56,506 nucleotides of DNA from the NCBI GenBank assembly GCA_017624115.1, contig JAGANQ010000087.1, forward strand, positions 1-56,506. Direction: 5' to 3'. The notes below the pieces were generated by a model. That model saw nothing but the letters and a program-made list of their open reading frames with translations. It ran no database searches and was not told the DNA's origin. The translations under genes were made by a program, and so were the position numbers. This DNA comes from Lachnospiraceae bacterium. Lineage in GTDB: Bacteria > Bacillota > Clostridia > Lachnospirales > Lachnospiraceae. The first letter of the stretch is position 1; every line of letters starts with the position of its first letter. Shown one piece after another: positions 1 to 7,554 of the stretch.

Positions 1-399
1 CTTATCACCGATATGTAAATCCTTGCCTGCACTGTCCTTCTTTACATTCTTACCCATCTTCACGATTTCGCCTGTACCTTCATGTCCCAGTACTACCGGA
101 ATCAGACCAAATGGGTCTCTCTTATATTCATGGGCGTCTGTACCACAGATACCGCAGCCCTCTACCTTAACCAGAATGTCGCCATCGCCAAGCTCTGGAA
201 TCGGATACTCCTGAAGCTCAATTTTCTCAATACCGGTTAACATGGCAACTCTTGCTGTCTTAGGAACAGCTCCTGTCTGCGCAGCCGGTGCTGCCGGTGC
301 TGAAACCGGTGCTGCTGTTGTATTCTGTACAGTCTGGCCTGTCATGCCCTGAAGAACCTGCTTTACAATTTCTTCAATATTGACTGAATTCATATCCAT
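1..399 (-). CDS. Zn-dependent alcohol dehydrogenase with N-terminal encapsulation peptide (partial)
   Basis: Start of a medium-chain zinc alcohol dehydrogenase; the gene runs off the left edge, so only 133 residues are visible. Residues 1-20 form an amphipathic helix of the pattern IEEIVKQVLQGM, followed by an Ala/Pro/Thr-rich linker to about residue 45: a typical microcompartment encapsulation peptide. The catalytic fold then begins, with GCGICGTDAHEY (zinc-ligand Cys) and GHEGTGEI (the GHE motif). It probably reduces propionaldehyde to propanol and recycles NADH inside the compartment. The ATG at 399 follows AAAGGAG by 9 nt; a second in-frame ATG at 393 is possible. It starts 17 nt after the aldehyde dehydrogenase stop, in the same operon. 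Confidence 0.85.
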   Translation of the reverse strand, partial: MDMNSVNIEEIVKQVLQGMTGQTVQNTTAAPVSAPAAPAAQTGAVPKTARVAMLTGIEKIELQEYPIPELGDGDILVKVEGCGICGTDAHEYKRDPFGLIPVVLGHEGTGEIVKMGKNVKKDSAGKDLHIGDK

Positions 400-416
400 T
401 GCTATTATCTCCTTTC

Positions 417-1805
417 CTATCTCACACAGAGACTGTCTGACATGACGCAGCGTCTTCTCTTTGTGAAGGTGCTTGCCGAAGTAAGTCCTTCACCGGTACG
501 GCTGGCAATCGTAAAGGTACAGAAGCCTTCACCGCCAAAGCCCAATGCTGCATAGCTTGGAGCATTCTTTACAAATATTGCTGTATCGACTGCCTTACCA
601 AACTTTGTCAGATTCTCTACGTTTTTGGAGTGCATATGTGCGGAATGACGGTTGCCATGCTCAAGCCATACAGCCTGCTCAATCGCATCATCTACATCCT
701 TTGCTCTTACAATACCCAGAATCGGCATCATCAGCTCCGTTGCAATTAACGGATGCTCCTTTGGTCCTTCAAAGATAATGCAGCGGGTATTTTCGGGAGC
801 TGTCACACCAATCATGGATAATAGTGTCTTAGCGTCACGACCTACACATTTTCTGTTTAATCCCTTTGGTGTCAGAACTGTTGCCACAAGTTTATCCTGC
901 TCTTCCTTGGATGCCACGTAGCAGCCGTTCTCAATCATATGATAAATTAACTCATCTGCAATCTGGCTGACAGCCACAACTTCCTTTTCTGCGATACAAG
1001 GAAGGTTGTTATCAAAGGTACAGCCATTGATAATGTCGATGGCCGCTTTCTTGATATCCGCTGTCTCATCTACAACAACCGGTGGGTTTCCTGCACCTGC
1101 TCCGATTCCTCTCTTGCCGGAAGAAAGGACTGTGGTAACAACACCCGGACCGCCAGTAGCTGCAATTAACGGAATATCCTTGTGAGCCATCATAATCTTA
1201 CTTGCTTCCATTGTAGGCTTTTCTACGGATACTGCCACATTCTCGGGACCGCCCGCCTCGATAGAAGCCTCATTTACTAACTGAATCGCAAACTGTGATA
1301 CCTTGATTGCTGCCGGATGAGGACAGAATACAACGGTATTTCCGCCTGCCAGCATGCCGATGCTGTTGCAGAGGATTGTCTCACTTGGATTTGTACATGG
1401 TGTTATGGCTCCGATTACTCCAAACGGTCCCATCTCAATAAGAGTAAGACCTCTGTCTCCAGACCATGCTGTTGTTGTAATATCTTCTGTACCAGGAGTT
1501 TTCTCTGCAAGGAGATGATGCTTTAAAATCTTATCTCCTACATTTCCCATTCCTGTCTCTTCAACACCCATCTTTGCCAGAAGCTCTGCGTTCTCCTTCG
1601 TTTTTCTGCGGATGTTGGTAATAATCTTTTCACGGAAATCCATCGGCATCTTCTGCATGATTTTCTGTGCTTCCTTTGCTGCCGCAATCGCATCATTCAT
1701 ATCCTCAAAAATGCCTAATTTCTTTGCCGAGGGTTTTGTCTCTCCCTGCATCTTCGCCATAACCTCTCTGACGATAGCCTGCAGTTCCTTTTCATCTACT
1801 GCCAC
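417..1805 (-). CDS. CoA-acylating aldehyde dehydrogenase of a microcompartment (PduP/EutE-like)
   Basis: 462 aa. Oxidises propionaldehyde (or acetaldehyde) to the acyl-CoA with NAD+. Residues 1-20 (KELQAIVREVMAKMQ) form an encapsulation-peptide helix before a short linker. The catalytic Cys is about residue 270 in DNNLPCIAEKE, and GAGNPPVVVDETADI precedes it, as in the PduP/EutE/AdhE acylating family. The C-terminus keeps the family's TGEGLTSASTFTKRRRC tail. The start is GTG at 1805, set by AAGGAGG 7 nt upstream. It overlaps the end of the GlcG-like gene by 10 nt, which implies translational coupling. The substrate is inferred from the diol dehydratase upstream. Confidence 0.9.
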   Translation of the reverse strand: MAVDEKELQAIVREVMAKMQGETKPSAKKLGIFEDMNDAIAAAKEAQKIMQKMPMDFREKIITNIRRKTKENAELLAKMGVEETGMGNVGDKILKHHLLAEKTPGTEDITTTAWSGDRGLTLIEMGPFGVIGAITPCTNPSETILCNSIGMLAGGNTVVFCPHPAAIKVSQFAIQLVNEASIEAGGPENVAVSVEKPTMEASKIMMAHKDIPLIAATGGPGVVTTVLSSGKRGIGAGAGNPPVVVDETADIKKAAIDIINGCTFDNNLPCIAEKEVVAVSQIADELIYHMIENGCYVASKEEQDKLVATVLTPKGLNRKCVGRDAKTLLSMIGVTAPENTRCIIFEGPKEHPLIATELMMPILGIVRAKDVDDAIEQAVWLEHGNRHSAHMHSKNVENLTKFGKAVDTAIFVKNAPSYAALGFGGEGFCTFTIASRTGEGLTSASTFTKRRRCVMSDSLCVR

Positions 1806-2284
1806 TTCAAAACCTCCTTATTGAACACCTGACTGCCGTACGCGGCCAGTGCGGTATCCTGTTCTTCTGACCCGCCGCTGACGCCCAGACCTCCCACAAT
1901 TCTTCCATTTGCTTTAAGCGGCTCACCGCCTCCGAAGATGACGATTCTGCCCTGATTGGTATGCTGGATTCCGTATAAAGGTCCTCCCGGCTGACTTAAG
2001 CTTTTCAATTCTATCGTGGACATCTTCAGTGCCACTACTGTATATGCTTTCTGAAATGCCACATCATAACTTGCTATATAGGAGTTGTCCATACAATGAA
2101 CAGCAACCGGATTCGCACATGCGTTGGATACTGCAATCACCGCATTGACTCCCATCTCTTTTGCCTTTTCCTCCACCTTCTCAATCAATGCTTTCGCCTG
2201 CTTCAGAGAAATGTGGACGCTCACGGTATCTGTCATGGCCTCCATCACAGATGACACGATTTTATTTACATCCTGTTCCTGCAT
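1796..2284 (-). CDS. GlcG/HbpS-family (DUF336) protein with encapsulation peptide
   Basis: 162 aa. The N-terminus (DVNKIVSSVMEAM, residues 5-17) matches the encapsulation helices of the neighbouring enzymes, so the protein is probably packed in the microcompartment. The rest is a GlcG/HbpS domain, the same fold as the C-terminal half of PduO. Visible family features are the central MGVNAVIAVSNACANPVAVHCMD stretch (shown here in part) and GGGEPLKANGRIVGGLGVSGG near the C-terminus. Relatives bind heme or cobalamin-like cofactors; the role in B12-independent compartments is not established. It begins 19 nt after the aldolase and overlaps the aldehyde dehydrogenase. Confidence 0.8.
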   Translation of the reverse strand: MQEQDVNKIVSSVMEAMTDTVSVHISLKQAKALIEKVEEKAKEMGVNAVIAVSNACANPVAVHCMDNSYIASYDVAFQKAYTVVALKMSTIELKSLSQPGGPLYGIQHTNQGRIVIFGGGEPLKANGRIVGGLGVSGGSEEQDTALAAYGSQVFNKEVLKWQ

Positions 2285-2303
2285 GCTGTGTCTCCCGCGG
2301 GCA

Positions 2304-3104
2304 TTATCTTAAATTTAACTGCTCCATGACTTTTCTAGTAATCTCAGCTACCACTGCATCTGTATCTGCAGAAGCACCATGGCAGTTTCCGCCGCAGCTA
2401 TGGCAGCTTGGCTTGCCAGCCTTTGCATTTGGACATACATTAGCCGGATGCTTTCCAGGAAGACCGAACTGTCTTCTGATTTCATATAACTGTTCTACCT
2501 GCTCCGGTGTGAATTCCTTTGGTCCGCCTAACTGTCTGGACTTGTACAATAACTCTGCATAGAACTCTACGGATTCCATCTTGTGATAAGCGCTTAATAA
2601 GTCAACGCTGAAGGTCAGTGCTCCGTGGCTCTCAAGCAATACTGCATCATAATATGGAAGATACTCTTCTACTGCATCCGGAATCTCGTTTGTGGAAGGT
2701 CTGCCGTACTTTGCAATCGGAACGCAGCCAAGTGCGATAACTGCCTCAGGCATGATTGGCTGAGTAAGCGGAATACCAGCGATAGCAAAGGATGTAGCAA
2801 AGGTAGGATGTGCATGAACAACAGCTCCTACGTCCGGTCTCTTCTCATATACTCTCATGTGCATCTTAATCTCAGAGGATGGACGGAAGTTTCCGTTTGC
2901 CTGAAGGACATTGCCCTTAGCATCTACCTTACAGATATAATCAGGAGTCATAAATCCCTTGCTGACACCGGTAGGTGTGCAAAGGAACTCATTATCATTC
3001 AGCTTAACAGAAATGTTGCCGTCGTTAGCAGCAACCATGTTTCTGTCATAGATTCTCTTACCAATGTCACAAATTTGTTTTTTGATTTCGTATTCTGATA
3101 CCAT
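2304..3104 (-). CDS. Class II aldolase (fuculose-/rhamnulose-1-phosphate aldolase type), C-terminal encapsulation peptide
   Basis: 266 aa. Predicted to split L-fuculose-1-P or L-rhamnulose-1-P into DHAP and lactaldehyde, which is then reduced to 1,2-propanediol. The class II aldolase/adducin fold is clear: a metal site formed by HAH (residues 97 and 99) and a later His in LLESHGAL (about 160), with a conserved Glu near 78. The C-terminal extension is unusual. It carries four cysteines (about 224, 234, 237, 241) and ends in an amphipathic helix, DAVVAEITRKVMEQL, that looks like an encapsulation peptide. ATG at 3104 follows AGGAGG. A promoter lies just upstream at 3167-3195, so this gene heads a second transcription unit in the locus. 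Confidence 0.88.
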   Translation of the reverse strand: MVSEYEIKKQICDIGKRIYDRNMVAANDGNISVKLNDNEFLCTPTGVSKGFMTPDYICKVDAKGNVLQANGNFRPSSEIKMHMRVYEKRPDVGAVVHAHPTFATSFAIAGIPLTQPIMPEAVIALGCVPIAKYGRPSTNEIPDAVEEYLPYYDAVLLESHGALTFSVDLLSAYHKMESVEFYAELLYKSRQLGGPKEFTPEQVEQLYEIRRQFGLPGKHPANVCPNAKAGKPSCHSCGGNCHGASADTDAVVAEITRKVMEQLNLR

Positions 3105-3166
3105 TTCGTATCCTCCTTGTATGAAATTTGTTTTGTTTTTTGTGGTTTTTGTTTGTTTCTGGTTTT

Positions 3167-3195
3167 ATTTTACCATTTATGTCACGCTGCGTCAA
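3167..3195 (-). promoter_or_regulatory. Sigma-A type promoter upstream of the aldolase
   Basis: On the minus strand, TTGACG (3195-3190), a 17-nt spacer, then TAAAAT (3172-3167). It sits in the 152-bp gap after the GTPase gene and about 60 bp before the aldolase start. The aldolase-to-ADH genes could thus be transcribed apart from the diol dehydratase unit. Confidence 0.6.
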
Positions 3196-3256
3196 GAAAA
3201 TTCCATGTTTTTTCCCTGTTTTTTCGTATACAGCCGTTGGCATTCCTTATATCTGC

Positions 3257-3706
3257 CTAATCCCACGGCAGCACATCACCAGGCTCCCGAAGATGCTCCA
3301 GGATATCTGCCACACCTTCCCCCGTAATGGAGCTGACGAAGAAAATATCCCTGCAGCCAGCATTGCGCAGCCAGCCTGCCGCCAGCTCCGGTCTGGCATC
3401 GGGCTGGTCTATCTGTGTGACGATTCCGATAACCTCGCGGTTCACCATACAAGTGATATTCGGCGGGTACAAGGTATACTGCTCTCTGGCGCTTGCCAGA
3501 AGCCCCACCACATCTGCCTCATAGGAATACAGCGCAAGTGCACGTCCGAGAATCTTGTTTTCCGCATATTCTCCCGGCGTATCAATGATGACATCGTAGT
3601 TATTGATATATTGTGTTTTATGGTATGTCACCTTCTCACCGCGCATCACCTGTGTGAGAGAGGTCTTCCCGCATTCGCTGCGGCCCATGAGTATAATCTT
3701 TTTCAT
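3257..3706 (-). CDS. EutP/PduV-like small GTPase
   Basis: 149 aa from the ATG at 3706. That start follows GGAG and begins with MKKIILMGRSECGKTSLTQ, carrying the P-loop GRSECGKT at residues 8-15; an in-frame ATG 48 nt upstream would overlap the shell gene. DTPGEY (about residue 43) is the Walker B/G3 region and TQIDQPDA the G4-like TxxD motif. Family members (EutP, PduV) accompany microcompartment operons and may help compartment positioning or movement; the biochemical role is poorly known. It lies 13 nt after the BMC gene and is the last gene of the first transcription unit. Confidence 0.85.
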   Translation of the reverse strand: MKKIILMGRSECGKTSLTQVMRGEKVTYHKTQYINNYDVIIDTPGEYAENKILGRALALYSYEADVVGLLASAREQYTLYPPNITCMVNREVIGIVTQIDQPDARPELAAGWLRNAGCRDIFFVSSITGEGVADILEHLREPGDVLPWD

Positions 3707-3719
3707 AACACACTCCAGC

Positions 3720-4082
3720 CTACGTGCGGGTAATTTCACATACCGTAAATCCAAGCTTATCCTCTGTATAATCGAGAATCGCTCTCAGCGAAGCTTCCAC
3801 CGAAGAAATACTTCCTGTGATAATCAGCGTACCGCTGAAACGGTCTACAAAGCCAAGCTCTGCCCCAGACGCTTTCATCGCCAGGTCTGCAGCAATCACC
3901 GCTGTTTCACTCGGGCTCATTGTGACAATTCCAATCGCACCGCCGCCTGTGTAGTCCACTGACGGGTCAAGCCCTAACTTCTGATAAAGAACCGCATCCG
4001 GATTAGCAATAATATGCGCCAGCGTAATCTGCTTGCCAGGCACCAGCTCCTGGACAATTCTCATCTTATTTTCAATATCCAT
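3720..4082 (-). CDS. PduU/EutS-like microcompartment shell protein (BMC domain)
   Basis: 120 aa, the usual length for a single BMC domain of the circularly permuted EutS/PduU group. The N-terminal VPGKQITLAHIIANP and central GGGAIGIVTMSPSETAVIAAD are typical of that group, as is GFVDRFSGTLIITGSISSVEASL. It should form a hexameric shell tile. It starts 4 nt after the activase stop. No other shell gene is visible, so the remaining shell components are presumably beyond the left edge. Confidence 0.9.
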   Translation of the reverse strand: MDIENKMRIVQELVPGKQITLAHIIANPDAVLYQKLGLDPSVDYTGGGAIGIVTMSPSETAVIAADLAMKASGAELGFVDRFSGTLIITGSISSVEASLRAILDYTEDKLGFTVCEITRT

Positions 4083-4086
4083 CCGG

Positions 4087-4884
4087 CTAGCCTCCTATCT
4101 GGCAGTGAAGTCCTGACTGCAATGCCGTATCCAGAAGCCCCTGCATATACGCATCTGTCATCGGTTCAATCGCTGAAAGTGTGTAGGTTCTTCCCAGCCC
4201 TGCGTACTTATCCTGTCCCAGTCTGTGATATGGAAGCAGGTGGAGCTGCTTTACATTCGGCAGCGATGCTGCAAATTCTGCAATCGCCCGTATCTCTTCC
4301 TTTGTATTATTAAAGGTCGGTATCACCGGCACACGGATAATCAGCTCCTTCGCATCCTTCGCAATCCGGCGGGCATTTTCCAATATTCTGTCATTAGGCT
4401 GTCCCGTGAACTGCTTATGCTTATCAGAATTCATATGCTTAATATCCATCAGGTATAAATCCAGATATGGCAGCAGCTTCTGTATTTCCTCGTACGGAGC
4501 ACAGCCGGTAGACTCTATCGCTGTATGGTAACCGCGTTCCTTCGCTGCCCTTAAAAGTGCTGCTGAGAAATCCGGCTGAAACAGACATTCCCCTCCTGAC
4601 AGCGTCATTCCGCCGCCGGAACGTCTGTAGTAAAGCTCGTCCTTATCTACCTCTTCCATGACCTCTTCCACTGTCACATCGCGTCCCATTATCTTTGTCT
4701 TACCGCCGACCGTCATCGTCTGTACCTTAAATTCCTGCGATTCCGGGTTGCAGCACCAGCGGCAGCGGAGATAACAGCCCTTTAAGAATACAATTGTACG
4801 GATTCCCGGCCCGTCATGGATTGAATAACGCTGGATATCAAAAATTCTTCCCTGCGTCTTCCAATACTCTCTGTTTTCTTCCAT
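4087..4884 (-). CDS. Glycyl radical enzyme activase (radical SAM)
   Basis: 265 aa. Generates the glycyl radical on the dehydratase using S-adenosylmethionine and a [4Fe-4S] cluster. The cluster motif CYLRCRWC (CxxxCxxC) is at about residues 37-44, and GGGMTLSGGECLFQ is the SAM-binding GGE region. The protein is shorter than choline-lyase-type activases (about 315 aa). It passes straight from CNPESQ to the second strand, without the cysteine-rich insert that carries two extra Fe-S clusters in those enzymes. It lies 15 nt after the dehydratase, whose activation is its only plausible job here. Confidence 0.92.
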   Translation of the reverse strand: MEENREYWKTQGRIFDIQRYSIHDGPGIRTIVFLKGCYLRCRWCCNPESQEFKVQTMTVGGKTKIMGRDVTVEEVMEEVDKDELYYRRSGGGMTLSGGECLFQPDFSAALLRAAKERGYHTAIESTGCAPYEEIQKLLPYLDLYLMDIKHMNSDKHKQFTGQPNDRILENARRIAKDAKELIIRVPVIPTFNNTKEEIRAIAEFAASLPNVKQLHLLPYHRLGQDKYAGLGRTYTLSAIEPMTDAYMQGLLDTALQSGLHCQIGG

Positions 4885-4899
4885 AAGCTACCTCTGTTC

Positions 4900-7425
4900 C
4901 TACAGACCATTCTGCTCTGTACGGTTAATAATATCGTCCTGCAGGGCTCTGGACAAGGTTGTAAACAATGCACTGTAACCTGCCACACGCACTACCAGCG
5001 TCTTATACTTTTCAGGATGCTGCTGCGCATCAAGTAAGGTCTCACGGCTGACAACGTTAAACTGCATGTGCATTCCCTTCTTATCAAAGAAGGTTCGGAT
5101 AAGGGAAGTAAAATTCAGCAGTCCCTGTCTTCCCTTGAGTGCAGACGGATGGAATTTCTGATTAAACAGTGTACCATTCGAAGCAATAAAGTGATCCAGT
5201 CTCGCCACAGAATTCGCTGTTGCTGTCGGGCCATTCACATCCCTGCCTGACATCGGGCCGACTCCATCGGCTACCGGTGTGTTTGCAAGACGTCCGTCCG
5301 GTGTGGCACCTGTCTGCTTGCCGAGCGGCACATTGGCAGATACCGGATAAAGTCCAGCCTGGAAGATGCCTCCTCGCGGATTCTTATACTTCTCTAAAGG
5401 CTTTGTGTAGGTATATGCAACATCACGGGCAAATAAATCGACCTCTTCGATGTCATTTCCGTATTTCGGCACTTCTTCAATCAATGCCAGAATCTCATCA
5501 TACCGCTTCTTCTGTGCCTCACTGACACTGCCGGAAAGTGCTGTCACAAAAATCTGTGCAACCTGCTCCTCGCTCACTGTCTTGCCCATGCCCATCATGG
5601 TCTTAACCACATTCTTTGTGACCTCTTCTGCCCTGTCGACCGGAATGCCCCTGCCAAAGTTATTATCCAGCGCTTCCTTAAGCTCCGCCATCGTCACCGT
5701 CTTATCCTCGAACACAAGCTTTCTGACAGCACTCAGGGAATCTGCCACATTGGCGATGCCAAAGCCCTGCGGACCGGTAAAATTATATACGGCGCCGCCT
5801 TCCTGGGTACTCTTTCCGTGCTTAATACAATCGTCTAACATACAGGATTCAAACGGCAACGGGCAGCGTTCTGCATGAGCTACATCAATCGCATTATCTA
5901 CATTCACCAACAGGCTTATCATATATTCCATCTGTGCCTTATACGCATCATAGAATTCCTCAAAGGTCTTCATCTGCGTCACATCACCGGTTTTCAGACC
6001 AATCTGCTCACCCTTATCCATACCGTTGGAAAATACCAGCTCCAGCACACGACACATATTAAAGAATGCCGCATCATGCCAGCCCTCTGTCTTTCCCGGT
6101 GTCTGCGGTTCTACGCAGCCGATAATATTATATTCTCTGGCTTCCTTAAGAGTCAGTCCCCTGTTCACCAGCGCCGGAATGATAACCTCGTCATTGTAAT
6201 AAGCCGGAAGTCCGATTCCGGTTCTTGTAAGCTCTGCTGCCTTTAACATCAGGTCTGTCGGCGTGCCGTTCCATACACGAATGGAAAGGGACGGCTGTGG
6301 AAGCGGCACCTGCATGGATGCCTCCAGGCACATAAAGGACAAATCATTTGTCACATCTCTGCCTTCCCCGTCCTGTCCGCCTACAATCAGATTCTGGAAC
6401 AGACCATAACCGGCAAAGCCTTCTGCGGAAGCTGCATCTCTCACCTTGTTCAAATCATTTAATTTAACCCAGATGTTGTCAATCAATTCCTGTGCAAACT
6501 CTCTGGTAATCTTTCCTTCGTCTAAATCCTTCTTATAATACGGATACATATACTGGTCAAAGCGTCCCGGCGAAATGGAATGTCCACTGGACTCCACCTG
6601 TAAAAGCATCTGCACAAACCAGAAGGACTGGCAGGCCTCATAGAAGCTCGTTGCTCCAAATTCCGGTACTCTGCGGCAGTTCTTCACCATCTGTAAAAGC
6701 TCTGCCTTTCTCGTCGGATCACCGCATTTTTCTGCCTCGTTCTGTGCCAGGTCTGCATAGCGGTTCGCATAACGGATTACCGCATTACAGCTCGTAATTA
6801 CTGCATTGAGGAAATGGCTCTTTTTCGCATAATCTGCATCACCAGGATTACAGGAAGCCAGCTCGTCCTCTGCTTTTTTACGGATTCCACTGTAACCGAT
6901 TTCCAGAACCTCCCAATACTTTACCGTCACATGCCCGACACCATTATAGAAGTAGTTTCCGGCGGTAAACATATTATGCTCCTGTGCTTTTTTCGCCTCC
7001 GGCGCCATATAGGAAGCTGCCAGCTCACTGGTCGTCTTGCCCTTCCAATACTTATATACCTCATGCAGCGTCTTCTTCGTGTCGTCTGCTATGTAAAACG
7101 GGTCTGCCGTACGTGTTGCGATTGTATCAAACTCCGGCTCCAGCCACTCAAAGGAAAACTCCGGGAACACCTGACAGCCTCTCGGCTTCTTTGTCGTACT
7201 TCCCAGAAGCAGCTCACCGGGACGAATCACAATCGGAATATTGTCCAGAATCTTCTCAAAAGCCTTCGCCCTTCTGGTAATCACAGGCATGCCTTCTGTT
7301 TCCTTATAGGACTCTGTAATCAGAACAGCACGGTCAGCCTCTATCTCCGGCAGCTCTCTGTATAAATCATCGATAAGCTTCGGTATTCTCGGACTCTTTG
7401 CAACCGGCTCTGTATAGTAGTTCAT
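4900..7425 (-). CDS. Glycyl radical B12-independent 1,2-propanediol dehydratase
   Basis: 841 aa from the ATG at 7425, which has AAGGAGG 6 nt upstream; an ATG at 7431 touches that site and is unlikely. It dehydrates (S)-1,2-propanediol to propionaldehyde by a radical mechanism. The thiyl residue and partner base are in NIIGCVEPQ (Cys437, Glu439) and the glycyl radical loop is VRVAGYSALF (Gly816). This spacing matches, to my recollection, the characterised diol dehydratase of Roseburia inulinivorans (Cys438/Glu440/Gly817). CVEP also occurs in choline and glycerol lyases. The adjacent fuculose-type aldolase and PduP-like dehydrogenase favour propanediol. No N-terminal encapsulation peptide is evident. 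Confidence 0.9.
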   Translation of the reverse strand: MNYYTEPVAKSPRIPKLIDDLYRELPEIEADRAVLITESYKETEGMPVITRRAKAFEKILDNIPIVIRPGELLLGSTTKKPRGCQVFPEFSFEWLEPEFDTIATRTADPFYIADDTKKTLHEVYKYWKGKTTSELAASYMAPEAKKAQEHNMFTAGNYFYNGVGHVTVKYWEVLEIGYSGIRKKAEDELASCNPGDADYAKKSHFLNAVITSCNAVIRYANRYADLAQNEAEKCGDPTRKAELLQMVKNCRRVPEFGATSFYEACQSFWFVQMLLQVESSGHSISPGRFDQYMYPYYKKDLDEGKITREFAQELIDNIWVKLNDLNKVRDAASAEGFAGYGLFQNLIVGGQDGEGRDVTNDLSFMCLEASMQVPLPQPSLSIRVWNGTPTDLMLKAAELTRTGIGLPAYYNDEVIIPALVNRGLTLKEAREYNIIGCVEPQTPGKTEGWHDAAFFNMCRVLELVFSNGMDKGEQIGLKTGDVTQMKTFEEFYDAYKAQMEYMISLLVNVDNAIDVAHAERCPLPFESCMLDDCIKHGKSTQEGGAVYNFTGPQGFGIANVADSLSAVRKLVFEDKTVTMAELKEALDNNFGRGIPVDRAEEVTKNVVKTMMGMGKTVSEEQVAQIFVTALSGSVSEAQKKRYDEILALIEEVPKYGNDIEEVDLFARDVAYTYTKPLEKYKNPRGGIFQAGLYPVSANVPLGKQTGATPDGRLANTPVADGVGPMSGRDVNGPTATANSVARLDHFIASNGTLFNQKFHPSALKGRQGLLNFTSLIRTFFDKKGMHMQFNVVSRETLLDAQQHPEKYKTLVVRVAGYSALFTTLSRALQDDIINRTEQNGL

Positions 7426-7457
7426 ACCCATCCTCCTTTTCAGTCTTTTATAGATAA

Positions 7458-7486
7458 ATTATACTATTATATACGATGCTTGTCAA
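7458..7486 (-). promoter_or_regulatory. Perfect-consensus sigma-A promoter of the dehydratase operon
   Basis: On the minus strand, TTGACA (7486-7481), exactly 17 nt, then TATAAT (7463-7458), about 33 bp before the dehydratase start. Both hexamers are full consensus. A promoter this strong for an inducible pathway would normally need a repressor; no clear operator palindrome was seen beside it. Confidence 0.8.
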
Positions 7487-7554
7487 ACAAAATCCACGCA
7501 AATTCAACACAAAAGCAGAAAAAACCACACACAGTGGAATATAAAGTATTTCAT

